Shown here: piece by piece, positions 26,237 through 34,081 of the stretch
How the letters are laid out: each line of letters opens with the position of its first letter
Position numbering within the stretch: the stretch's first letter is position 1
Source of the DNA: an uncultured Blautia sp.
Lineage (GTDB): Bacteria; Bacillota; Clostridia; Lachnospirales; Lachnospiraceae
Reading direction: 5' to 3'
Assembly: GCA_900547685.1 (NCBI GenBank)
Contig: URHS01000004.1
Span: 1-64,000 of the forward strand
DNA length: 64,000 nucleotides
The notes under the pieces: model-generated
What the model saw: only the letters and a program-made list of their open reading frames with translations
Told to the model about the DNA's origin: nothing
Databases searched by the model: none
Program-made: the position numbers and the translations under genes

Positions 26237-27992
26237 TTTCTTCCTTTCCTTCCCTGCTAAGTTCTTCCTTCACAATCTTGTAGTAGTCCTTTGCATATCG
26301 GTATTGTCTCAGAGAATATTCTCCAAATTCCACACCACAGATACTCTTATATTCACACCAGTTACTCCATAAAAATCCACATACAGCAATGTAGGCATAA
26401 ATTTTTATCCTAATCGCTCTTTCACAAGCATTATCAAAATAAGCATCAATTAATTTCTCTACATGTTCTCTGTCATACATTGCATAAATCGCAAACATCG
26501 CAATATCCACATGCACATCCTGCATTCCTGCATATTCCCAGTCAATCAGGCGAATTTCATCACCTGTAAAAAGGAAATTATCCGGAACTGCATCTATATG
26601 GGTAAGTGCAATATTCTTAGGAGCTTTGTCAATGTAAGTTTTCAGCTCATATACTTTTCTTTTTGTCTCCTCATAATCACGATACACAGATTTTGCGCCA
26701 TTTCGCAGTGCTTCATAATATTCTATCTGACCAAACAAATCAAATTCATGCTCCACCTGAAGTTTACACTCATGGAACTTACGAAGCTTTTCCATACATC
26801 TTTGTACATCTTCTTCTACATAAGGATCACATACTCTGGCATCATCTAAAAATCTTGTGATTTTATACCCTGTCTCAGGAGACATATAGCAAACCGGATC
26901 ACAAATATTCTGGCCTTCCAATGCCTGATAAACATTATATTCATTCTTTCGGTTAATCATCTTATCCGTTCCCTCTCCCGGAACACGCATAATATAACGT
27001 TCTCCACGACAGCTAAACTCGAAAGAGCGATTAGTCATTCCTTTTTTCAATGCCTTTATCTCTACAATCTCCTTCGTATCACAGGAAAGAACTTCTGAAA
27101 TCAAAGAAATAATATCAGAATTCAACTGGTTAGAATCCTCATCCAGCTCTCTTAATTCTTCCAATGTATTGATTTCATACACCAGATTTTGGGAAACCTC
27201 ACGAGGTTTTAAAATCATCTTTCCATTCTTCATTGCTGCCTCTTCCCAAAATGCGTAAGAGTATTCCCTTTCTTTGGAAAGGCGGAGAAGATTCTCTTTC
27301 AAAACCTCTGCATCCTCTTTCAAAATATAAGAAATGCCAAACATCTGATTTCCCAATTCGTTTTTCTTTGTTTCAACTATCTCTTTTTTACGGTTAATTC
27401 TTACATTGCTGTCTTCAATCTCTCTGTCACTGAGCATATACCAGGAATACCATTCCTTATCTGAAAAAGGATTTTCAAAACACCATAAGTCACAGGGCAA
27501 AATATAAGTATTTCCAATTTTATTCATAACACATTTTAAAGAATAGAGATTATTTTTCGTCATATAATCCTTGTTGTATATCAAATTTACATTATACTTA
27601 TCAATTAAATATTCATACTGCTCCTTCATAAATCCTACAACAATATCAATTTTAAAAACTCCTGCTTCCTGTAACTGTTTAATCAGCCTTTCAATCAATG
27701 GTTCACCCTTAATCTCCAGAATTCCTTTTGGAACCTCTACATTAATAGGAACCATTCTCATTCCAAATCCTGCTGCAAGAATTATTGCATTTTCCGGCTT
27801 CTTATCTTCTAATTCCTCATATACCTTTGGAGTACACTGCATTTTTTCATCTAAATAGCCTAACTCTGTCAACTTCTTCAATGAACTGTTTACCTTTCCC
27901 AAAGAATATCCCGTTATCTCTGATAAGATTCTCTGGTTTACATATTCCTGCTCCATTATACAGTTCATCAAATCATATTCTTGAATGTTCAT
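26229..27992 (-). CDS. HTH-LicC-LicA fusion: regulator, nucleotidyltransferase and choline kinase
   Basis: A 587-residue three-part protein. Residues ~1-60 form a winged helix (VNQRILSEITGYSLGKVNSSLKKLTELGYL). Residues ~68-290 are a LicC-type nucleotidyltransferase (ILAAGFGMRMVPINVEVPKG, ILPCDLW). Residues ~310-565 are a LicA-type choline kinase with THIDAVPDNFL (464-474) and IDWEYAG (483-489). With the separate LicC it gives two cytidylyltransferase-like domains in one operon. ATG 27992 has AAGGAG; the frame runs on upstream through the promoter, so the longer start is rejected. A palindrome over the -10 may be its own operator. Confidence 0.9.
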   Translation of the reverse strand: MNIQEYDLMNCIMEQEYVNQRILSEITGYSLGKVNSSLKKLTELGYLDEKMQCTPKVYEELEDKKPENAIILAAGFGMRMVPINVEVPKGILEIKGEPLIERLIKQLQEAGVFKIDIVVGFMKEQYEYLIDKYNVNLIYNKDYMTKNNLYSLKCVMNKIGNTYILPCDLWCFENPFSDKEWYSWYMLSDREIEDSNVRINRKKEIVETKKNELGNQMFGISYILKEDAEVLKENLLRLSKEREYSYAFWEEAAMKNGKMILKPREVSQNLVYEINTLEELRELDEDSNQLNSDIISLISEVLSCDTKEIVEIKALKKGMTNRSFEFSCRGERYIMRVPGEGTDKMINRKNEYNVYQALEGQNICDPVCYMSPETGYKITRFLDDARVCDPYVEEDVQRCMEKLRKFHECKLQVEHEFDLFGQIEYYEALRNGAKSVYRDYEETKRKVYELKTYIDKAPKNIALTHIDAVPDNFLFTGDEIRLIDWEYAGMQDVHVDIAMFAIYAMYDREHVEKLIDAYFDNACERAIRIKIYAYIAVCGFLWSNWCEYKSICGVEFGEYSLRQYRYAKDYYKIVKEELSREGKEENV

Positions 27993-28023
27993 GTTCTTTC
28001 TCCTTTTATTTTTTATGAACATA

Positions 28024-28057
28024 GTGGTATCATACCACCTTTTCAAAAAAGACGCAA
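28024..28057 (-). promoter_or_regulatory. Promoter of the lic operon with palindrome over the -10
   Basis: On the minus strand: TTGCGT (28052-28057), 17 bases, TATGAT (28029-28034). A perfect palindrome, GTGGTAT-G-ATACCAC (28024-28038), is centred on the -10, as expected for a repressor operator. Confidence 0.75.
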
Positions 28058-28085
28058 GAAATATTTTTACGATTGATAAAATAGG

Positions 28086-28114
28086 AAAGGCCGTTGCAAA
28101 ACGCAACAGCCTTT
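28086..28114 (-). terminator. Terminator after the truncated araD
   Basis: Arms AAAGGCCGTTGC and GCAACAGCCTTT (one mismatch) with a five-base loop and a T-rich run on the minus strand. Confidence 0.85.
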
Positions 28115-28127
28115 AACACCATAAAAT

Positions 28128-28676
28128 TTACTCTATATCATTTGTCTGCCCATAATAAGCATTTGCACCATGTTTACGATAATAGTGCTTATCCTGCAGC
28201 TCCTGCGGCGCTGCCTGAACCTGAGGATTAATCATCTCACAACGAGCTGCCATTTTCGCAACTTCTTCAAGAACAACTGCATTATGTACTGCTTCATAAC
28301 CATCTTTTCCCCAGGTAAACGGTCCATGATTCTTGCATAGTACTGCAGGTACTGCATTATAATCCAAATTTTCTTTTTCAAAATGCTCTGCAATTAAAAT
28401 ACCTGTATTTTCCTCATAAGCCTCATCAATTTCCTGCTTTGTCAGATTTCTTACACATGGTACTGCTCCATAGATATAGTCTGCATGAGTCGTACCATAA
28501 CACGGAATATTTCTTCCTGCCTGTGCCCAACTCGTTGCCCAGGCAGAATGTGTATGCACAATTCCACCAATATCAGGAAAACGATTATATAAAACCCTAT
28601 GTGTAGGCGTATCTGAAGAAGGATTATATTTCCCTTCTACTTTATGTCCTTCTAAATCTACCACTACTTCCTGTCA
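28128..28676 (-). pseudogene. araD: L-ribulose-5-phosphate 4-epimerase, 5'-truncated
   Basis: The reading frame matches AraD (class II aldolase fold), which converts L-ribulose-5-phosphate to D-xylulose-5-phosphate. From VVVDLEGHKVEG onward it is complete: the SSDTPTH region, HTHSAWATSWAQ zinc-binding histidines, and the usual C-terminus. Compared with the usual ~230 residues, about 50-55 N-terminal residues are missing, including the GNxS phosphate-binding motif. In-frame TGA lies just before the match. The upstream DNA is instead a relic of a membrane-XRE gene, so a recombination event removed the araD start. A GTG at 28662-28664 could start a 178-residue fragment, probably inactive. Confidence 0.85.
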
Positions 28677-28800
28677 CCAGTGTACTACTAATATCAGGAG
28701 AACTTCCAGTAAATTTTTTATTAATTTGAAACAAACACATAAATGTTATCCCTAAATAGCTTCCTACCAAAAACGTGATAATATACTTACTGTTTTTCCC
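28677..28800 (-). pseudogene. Relic of a membrane-anchored XRE gene (N-terminal part)
   Basis: Translation on the minus strand gives YIITFLVGSYLGITFMCLF followed by QINKKFTGSSPDIS, clearly homologous to residues ~3-37 of the intact protein at 31410-31739. The DNA is similar throughout too (for example TTAATTTGAAACAAACACATAA on plus against TTAATTTGAAGCAAACACATAA). The HTH part is lost and the fragment joins araD out of frame. Confidence 0.8.
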
Positions 28801-28918
28801 TTGCTTCAAGAACCATACACATATCGGTCACTTTCCCTGCCATTTATGAAAAATATATTGCTCACTCTCTTGTATCTAAACCAAATTCATCTTATAATTC
28901 CAAAAATCTGTTCCATTA
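28801..28918 (-). pseudogene. Relic of an Rpn nuclease gene
   Basis: The minus strand carries scrambled pieces similar to the intact Rpn gene at 32305-33273: NYKMNLV*IQESEQYIFH (compare DYKMNLVQIRESEQYTFH), then after a deletion GKVTDMCMVLE (compare EVANMCTALE). Stops and frameshifts make it non-coding. Confidence 0.75.
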
Positions 28919-28921
28919 TTT

Positions 28922-29568
28922 TTAAGAAGATAACTGTGACAATTTTTCAAAATCCTTTTGTACCTTTATATAATTTTCCCACTCCACATTTTTCAAAATA
29001 TTCTGTCGCTCTAAAAATTGATCCGCAGCAGTTCTTACAGAGAAATACACATCGAACTTTGCCTTTGTAATATATCTTCTCTTTTTTAAATATCTTTGCT
29101 CTTCATCTACACTGTCAACAAAATTTTCACTTTTCTGTATAATTCTAGCATCATAATCGTCCTGTTCCGAAATACACTTCAGCAAAAAAGTTTCCATTGC
29201 CCCTGTTGTTTCAAAAGGAATAATCAGCACTAACAAATTTATCTGTTTATCTTTTCCATAAACATTTTTATAATTACACTGAATCCATTCATTATTACAT
29301 ATCTCGCTTGTTGGATTTAATCCTCTGTATCCTGCGACAAATTATTACGTTCCAAAATAAAGTCAAATCCTGATAGAATTTTACTGGTACCGCCACAACT
29401 GCCAATACTCAGTCGATCTGCTCCTTTCTCCATAGTACGGATACGCTTTATATGCTTTCCTTGGGGCTGTTCATTTGTCCTTTTATCTTCCCATTCATAA
29501 GTTTTACGCATAAAATATTGCAGCAAAACCCAATCTGTAGATCCTTCGCACAAAATGATACTTTTCAT
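28922..29568 (-). pseudogene. TOPRIM-like (DUF3226/OLD-type) gene, frameshifted
   Basis: The first frame starts at ATG 29568 with MKSIILCEGSTDWVLLQYF, the acidic-glycine opening of TOPRIM-like nucleases, and breaks at a TAA near 29317. The neighbouring frame resumes with YRGLNPTSEICNNEWIQ and continues through LVLIIPFETTGAMETFLL to a normal-looking end at 28922. Joined, this is a ~215-residue protein resembling the TOPRIM-like proteins encoded next to AAA ATPases (DUF3226/DUF4435, OLD-like). The start abuts the ATPase stop (TAATATG), so the two were translated together. Confidence 0.75.
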
Positions 29569-29569
29569 A

Positions 29570-30673
29570 TTATCGCAACTCCAATCCCATTTCGTCCTGT
29601 ACTTCAATAGCTTTTTCAGCTGCCAATCTTCTTACTGCCGAAATATTACCTTTCTTATACAATGTATAAACTGCAATATCACTTCTCATTTCCGGTACAC
29701 ATTTTAATATTTTATCAATTGCTTCTTTACTATGAGATGTCATAAAAACCTGTACATTTAGCTTTTTACATGTTTTTAATATCCATCTAAATACCTTATC
29801 CATTGCCGACGTATGAATAGCTGTTTCAAATTCATCTAATAATAAAATTCCATTTTCCGCCCTGACGACTGCACTCATCAACAATACAGCCTTTTTCATC
29901 CCATCTCCATACATATTTAATGGTAAAGCCTGTTTATGTGCCTTAGAAAGAATTTTATATATACCTCTTCCTACAAAGCCTCTTCTGTTATCATTACTAT
30001 AATTAATGCTTAAAATATCCTCATCAAACTCTTTTAATACAGTCAACATTTCTTCATACAAATCCGGATTATTTAAAACATCATTCAGAAAAACCATACC
30101 TTCTATATGACTAAATAGAGAAATGTATACAACATTGACATAGCCTCCATTTCTTTTTTTCATTCTTACAGGGAGATAGTTCCATTGATCCTCATAAATA
30201 ACATCTTCATTCACCGTTATCCCATTCACCTTTATTTCCAGTTCAATCTTAGATACTACCCTCGTCAATCCCTCTGCTATGTCTTCTTTTTTAGGAGCAA
30301 AACCATTTACTATTTCTGCATATTTTTCTTCCAACAACTCCTCTTCTGTTTCATTCGCATACATTGAAACATTTGTTGTTTCTCCGTCTTTCACAATCGT
30401 ATATTCTATGTGTTTATTTTCCATATTTATATTAAACAAATCACAAAATCCTTCGTAATAAGAAATACCAGAACGCATCAAATATACCGATTCTCTTCTA
30501 ATCAAAGAACGCTACAAAGCAAAACTATCCGGTTTTTCAAAGCTTTGGATAACTTCCAGAATACTTGTTTTTCCGCAATTATTATCACCTGTTAAAATAT
30601 TTATTTGTGCCAGCTCTTCCAATTTAAGATCTTTTATACCACGAAACGTCTTTATATCGATACTTGAAATCAA
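29570..30673 (-). pseudogene. AAA ATPase (AAA_15/AAA_21, OLD-like), interrupted by a stop
   Basis: Reading from TTG 30673 (AAGGAG upstream) the frame gives ISSIDIKTFRGIKDLKLEEL then the Walker A INILTGDNNCGKTSILEVI, runs to a TAG at 30512-30514, and continues in the same frame for 311 residues. The remaining part has the ABC-like signature region, Walker B ENGILLLDEFETAIH, and VFMTSHSKEAI. Restored length is ~367 residues. The only lesion I see is the single TAG, which separates the P-loop from the rest. The pairing with a TOPRIM-like gene resembles two-gene OLD/PARIS-type defence modules. Confidence 0.8.
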
Positions 30674-30754
30674 TCTCTCTTCAACTCCTTATCTGTCAAG
30701 AAATTATAAGCACTCAAAACTGTTTCTATTATACTTGATTTCGCAGGGAATGAC

Positions 30755-30870
30755 AACGCTCGATCTGCCCCTTTTTCAAGAGCCGTACACATACTGGTCA
30801 CCTCCTCAAACATTCCTTATCTCACAAGTCCTTCCGAATCTATAATCTTTCCGATTACTGTTATATTCTA
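30755..30870 (-). pseudogene. Relic of an Rpn nuclease gene (3' region)
   Basis: Minus-strand translation VIGKIIDSEGLVR*GMFEEV then TSMCTALEKGADR matches VIGKITDSAELVRQGKIEEV then ANMCTALEK of the intact Rpn protein, with one stop. The internal GAGGAGGTG-ACCAGT-ATG before MCTAL is kept. It lies just upstream of the ATPase pseudogene. Confidence 0.75.
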
Positions 30871-31061
30871 CTTTACAGACATAAATTCTATGTTGTATAG
30901 AATATAAGATTCCTCTGCTAGATATATTTCATTGATAAATTACTGAATCAGTAAGACACCCTTATTAAGAGTCCTTATAGACTCCAATGCCATAAACGGC
31001 ACTGGAACAGATATGTTTTGACGATGGGAAACCATCACCGAATTCAAACTTTTAAACTAAA
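30871..31061. other. Intergenic sequence without recognisable gene
   Basis: I see no supported gene, RNA or clear repeat here. It lies between two Rpn relics and is likely degraded remnant sequence. Confidence 0.5.
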
Positions 31062-31335
31062 ATACCTTCGGCTTCTTTCTCGAAGCTACATATAGAATCA
31101 GCTCTGGCTGCCATCTTATGCAAAGCCTTCAGCTTTTCAAGTTCCTCAATCCCCTCAATTCTATCTCTCAGCATTTCTTCGAAAATCATATAACGTTCTC
31201 CCATTTCCCGGTCTGTCTTAAATCCCCTTCACTTTCTTCAAAATCAGCCGTTACAAACTTCAGAAACCTGACAAGTTCTTGCGAAACCTCTGATTCATTC
31301 CTTTCTCCATTTCTACAGAGGAATCCTATAAAAAG
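31062..31335 (-). pseudogene. Relic of an Rpn-like gene (C-terminal region, frameshifted)
   Basis: Two minus-strand frames join across a frameshift near 31205-31225: ESEVSQELVRFLKFVTADFE then, in another frame, GERYMIFEEMLRDRIEGIEE, ending at a TAA near 31062. The charged, helical pattern and context fit the C-terminal part of an Rpn/TIGR01784-type protein of a subfamily different from the intact one. The assignment to Rpn is tentative. Confidence 0.5.
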
Positions 31336-31378
31336 ATTATAACACAATCCTACAGAACAGACTATCTATTTCCTCTTA

Positions 31379-31409
31379 AGATTCTTCTTTTACCTTGCGG
31401 ACATATTCT
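31379..31409 (-). pseudogene. Rpn 3'-end relic abutting the XRE gene
   Basis: GATTCTTCTTTTACCTTGCG on the plus strand and what follows matches the 3' coding end of the intact Rpn gene (about 32321-32352), directly after the XRE stop. It shows that Rpn and XRE sequences have recombined at this point. Confidence 0.6.
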
Positions 31410-31739
31410 TCACAGCATAACTTTTCTAAATTCTTCTGTATCAAAGAAATATCTTAATGAAACATCCAGTCCTTTGCAAATTTTAGCAATAGCAAACATA
31501 CTGGGATTTCCTTCTACACCATCTAATATATCTAATATCGTATCAAAGGGTATCTCCGATTTCCATGATAATTCCTCGTATGTAACTCCATTTTCTCTAC
31601 ATAGCTCATTCACACGCTTTACTAACATTCTATTAATACTTGGAGAACCTCCATGAAACTGCCTATTAATTTGAAGCAAACACATAAGCGCTACACCTAA
31701 AAAATTTCCTACTAAAAATGTGATAATATATGAAATCAT
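31410..31739 (-). CDS. Membrane-anchored XRE helix-turn-helix protein
   Basis: A 109-residue protein. Residues ~2-24 are a single hydrophobic membrane segment (IITFLVGNFLGVALMCLLQI). Residues ~38-95 form a Cro/C1-type HTH (RVNELCRENGVTYEELSWKSEIPFDTILDILDG...FAIAKICKGLDVSLRYFF). It is paralogous to the XRE protein at 21541-21801, which lacks the membrane segment. A second, broken copy lies at 28677-28800. A membrane-tethered regulator could sense envelope events, but that is inference. GGAGG lies twelve bases before the ATG. Confidence 0.75.
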   Translation of the reverse strand: MISYIITFLVGNFLGVALMCLLQINRQFHGGSPSINRMLVKRVNELCRENGVTYEELSWKSEIPFDTILDILDGVEGNPSMFAIAKICKGLDVSLRYFFDTEEFRKVML

Positions 31740-31819
31740 CCTCTTTTTGCACCTCCACCACTCTATTTCCTAAAGTGTCTCCGAAAATATGAAAATCCAT
31801 TTCTACATCTATTATATTC

Positions 31820-31860
31820 CGATTTCCACAAAATATAACTGCATTGAAAAAACTTTACCA
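31820..31860 (-). pseudogene. Rpn N-terminal relic
   Basis: The plus-strand stretch TTTCCACAAAATATAACTGC followed by ATTGAA matches the intact Rpn gene near 33172-33200 (coding FNAVIFRGKQ) with few differences. The rest of the gene is absent. Confidence 0.55.
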
Positions 31861-31957
31861 CTTCTATATAGACAAAGGAATTTGGATACAGTAAAATATC
31901 CGTAGACAACACTCACTTCAAACAACAATAAAATATTTATAATTTTACGGTGAAATA

Positions 31958-32101
31958 ATGGATAAGATAACAACGATATTAATGAATTTAATTAAATGTT
32001 CGATACATAAAGAAAATATTGATGTACAGCAATATTGTACATTGTCACAAAAAGAAAAAAACAGCTTTTCCAGCTATGCTCAAAGCGCTTTATCAGTGTA
32101 A
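31958..32101 (+). CDS. Small hypothetical ORF
   Basis: A 47-codon frame starting MDKITTILMNLIKCSI, with a weak GGTG before the ATG. I do not recognise it; it may be the 5' remnant of a larger gene. It stops just before the next small frame. Confidence 0.3.
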   Translation: MDKITTILMNLIKCSIHKENIDVQQYCTLSQKEKNSFSSYAQSALSV

Positions 32102-32130
32102 TCGTAGGGGCTGTGTTAGGGAAATCTCGG

Positions 32131-32238
32131 ATGACAGAGAAAACCCCTGATGTAAAAAAACTGATACGCAAACATATCCGGCAGGAACAATTGGATAGCG
32201 CAGAAAAGCTATTAGAGGCTTTGAAATTAAAATTTTAA
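32131..32238 (+). CDS. Small hypothetical ORF
   Basis: A 35-codon frame reading MTEKTPDVKKLIRKHIRQEQ and ending in LEALKLKF. A longer version of the same frame begins at 32035. The sequence looks like a charged C-terminal helix, perhaps the tail of a decayed gene. No ribosome site is convincing. Confidence 0.25.
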   Translation: MTEKTPDVKKLIRKHIRQEQLDSAEKLLEALKLKF

Positions 32239-32304
32239 ACCAGGCGGTTATCTTATCATAAAGGCTGCCACATAAACTTGCAGCAGCCTTCATGATTATA
32301 AAAA

Positions 32305-32514
32305 TTATTTAACTTCATCTTGGGATTCTTCTTGTACCTTACGAACGTACTCCTCTGTCAGATCTAGCCAATCAGCTGTCTCTTCCACTGTCTTGCCTTT
32401 GTTCAGCAGTGTGAGCACCATTTTGGCAATTCCCTTGTTTGTGCCAATCTCTATGCCACGTTTAGTTCCTCGCTCTATGTTTTCTTTCTCCCATTTCTCA
32501 AGAGCAGTACACAT
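32305..32514 (-). CDS. Candidate internal RpnS-like product (gene within gene)
   Basis: Inside the Rpn gene, in the same frame, an ATG at 32512-32514 (MCTALEKWEKENIERG...) is preceded by GAGGAGGTG (32521-32529) at ideal spacing, a stronger ribosome site than most gene starts here. It would give a 69-residue C-terminal protein. The same site is kept in the relic at 30755-30870. RpnS proteins in Enterobacteria arise this way and block the full-length nuclease; that function here is inference. Confidence 0.6.
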   Translation of the reverse strand: MCTALEKWEKENIERGTKRGIEIGTNKGIAKMVLTLLNKGKTVEETADWLDLTEEYVRKVQEESQDEVK

Positions 32515-33273
32515 ATTTGCCACCTCCTCAATTTTTCCCTGCCTTACAAGCTCTGCTGAATCCGTAATCTTTCCAATTACTGTTATCAGCTCTGGTGTTA
32601 AATCCCGGTTTCTGTATTTCTCATTGATTTTATCCAAGTTTCCATTAAAGATTTCACGGGAAATTTCAAACACTGCCCGCACTTCTTCATTATGAAACGT
32701 ATATTGCTCGCTCTCTCGTATTTGAACAAGATTCATCTTATAATCTGAAAAAATCTGCTCCACTTCTTCTGGCATTTCTACAATCATATCTTTCAGGCAC
32801 GTAGGCCCATCCCAGCTTTTTTCAGAATAATATAGTACAATTGAAATGATTGGATGAAGACGATCTTCTTTTCGCATTTTAGAAAGGAATTCGTCCTCCG
32901 TCATCTTTCCTCTCTCCGCTTTGCGGATTCTTGTGATTTCCTGATACTCCTTCAGATAGCCCAAACTGTCATATAACATGGTACGCAGCGGCATTGCATA
33001 GTGGATTTTCTGCTGAGACTCAATTCCCAGAACTGCAAATTCCACTCCATAAGCCATTTTCTTCACTACATCACGGGTACGTTCCAAAGTTTTCCGATAG
33101 TCCTTGAATTGAATAATTCCTGACATATCCGTATCCCGTTCTGTCAAATCCTCCGGCTTAATTACCTGCTTTCCACGAAATATGACTGCATTGAACAAAT
33201 CTGCGAAGCGTTCATTCTGGCGCCAGAAGTCTTTTAGGATTACATCTGCCTTTTGGGCATCTCTTCCTGCCAT
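32305..33273 (-). CDS. Rpn family nuclease / putative transposase
   Basis: A 322-residue protein of the Rpn (recombination-promoting nuclease, PD-(D/E)XK, TIGR01784-like) family. Residues ~20-130 hold the nuclease core, with RDTD (46-49) and ESQ (85-87) as probable active-site residues and LFNAVIFRGKQ before them. The C-terminal third is charged and ends in a helix-turn-helix-like KGKTVEETADWLDLTEEYV. In E. coli, Rpn proteins are toxic DNases with anti-phage activity, inhibited by a short C-terminal product made from an internal start. Such a start is present here (next entry). Confidence 0.9.
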   Translation of the reverse strand: MAGRDAQKADVILKDFWRQNERFADLFNAVIFRGKQVIKPEDLTERDTDMSGIIQFKDYRKTLERTRDVVKKMAYGVEFAVLGIESQQKIHYAMPLRTMLYDSLGYLKEYQEITRIRKAERGKMTEDEFLSKMRKEDRLHPIISIVLYYSEKSWDGPTCLKDMIVEMPEEVEQIFSDYKMNLVQIRESEQYTFHNEEVRAVFEISREIFNGNLDKINEKYRNRDLTPELITVIGKITDSAELVRQGKIEEVANMCTALEKWEKENIERGTKRGIEIGTNKGIAKMVLTLLNKGKTVEETADWLDLTEEYVRKVQEESQDEVK

Positions 33274-33392
33274 TTGACCACTCCTGTCTGTTCATTTATC
33301 ACAGTTTTATTGTACCAGATGGTAGAGGTAAGATACAAATAAAAATATTCTTAATTATCATATATTATCTAAATGTAGCATAAGAATGGTCG

Positions 33393-33421
33393 TTGTATTT
33401 TTAATACATCTATGATAAAAT
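33393..33421 (+). promoter_or_regulatory. Promoter of the ART-SecB module
   Basis: TTGTAT (33393-33398), 17 bases, TAAAAT (33416-33421), ~70 bases before the first gene of the three-gene module. Confidence 0.6.
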
Positions 33422-33493
33422 TTTTACATACAAAAGCTGAACTCCTGATTAATAAAGGAATTATAAAAAATTATTATCAAGAAAGAGCAAAAA

Positions 33494-34081
33494 ATGAAAG
33501 AGTTAGGATATCATGGTACTTGCTCAAAGTACCAATATAGTATCGAAACTGAAGGTTTTGACCCTGATAAATCTAAATATCGAGATGATCACTGGCTCGG
33601 ACAAGGCATATACTTTTTTGATGATTACGAAAAATCCCTATGGTGGGCAAAAACAATATCTTCCCAAAATAATAATTGTGGCAGTATTGTTTTTGAATCA
33701 CTTATCGAGGCAACAGATGACGTTGTACTAAATCTGGATGATAATCATCAATTGGACGCATTCATGACAGAAATCCTACGCTTACTTGAAGATATACAAA
33801 AAGAATGTCCAGAAAAAATGCCTATATTTGAAGAAAAAAATTTTCGAGCCGTATGTTTTGACTATTATAAGCAAACAAAGGGAATATCGGTTATTATTGG
33901 GACTTTTAGAAAAGATATTGCAGGATACACAACAAAACGTAATTCTATAGACAAAAAAACACAAAAGAAAATAATGAATATTATTGGAATACAATTTAAT
34001 GAAAGACAAATTTGTGTTTCACAAAAAAATTGCATTAAATCAACAAAATTGGTATATAATGAGAAAGAAGAGGTGATATGA
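33494..34081 (+). CDS. PARP-like ADP-ribosyltransferase (CmdT-like toxin candidate)
   Basis: A 195-residue soluble protein whose N-terminus matches the PARP/ART fold: YHGT (residues 6-9, NAD-binding His7) and WLGQGIYFFDDYEKSLWWA (34-52, Tyr40), as in the PARP pattern HGT...GxGIYFxDxxxKS. The third catalytic residue is not certain. The C-terminal half is lysine-rich and unrecognised. It overlaps the next gene by four bases, and a SecB-like chaperone gene follows. This order (ART toxin, small antitoxin, SecB-like chaperone) is that of CmdTAC, an anti-phage system whose toxin ADP-ribosylates mRNA. The region is AT-rich relative to housekeeping genes. Confidence 0.75.
   Translation: MKELGYHGTCSKYQYSIETEGFDPDKSKYRDDHWLGQGIYFFDDYEKSLWWAKTISSQNNNCGSIVFESLIEATDDVVLNLDDNHQLDAFMTEILRLLEDIQKECPEKMPIFEEKNFRAVCFDYYKQTKGISVIIGTFRKDIAGYTTKRNSIDKKTQKKIMNIIGIQFNERQICVSQKNCIKSTKLVYNEKEEVI

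Noticed and set aside
27993..28106. N-terminal 38-residue extension of the lic fusion protein
   Set aside because: It would be translated from the promoter region itself, and ATG 27992 has a much better ribosome site.
32035..32238. 67-codon plus-strand frame as one gene
   Set aside because: Its first half overlaps another small frame and has no ribosome site; only the last 35 codons look protein-like, so it is listed only at low confidence.
32305..33273. Complete insertion sequence around the Rpn gene
   Set aside because: No terminal inverted repeats or target duplications are visible, and Rpn proteins are nucleases rather than classical transposases.
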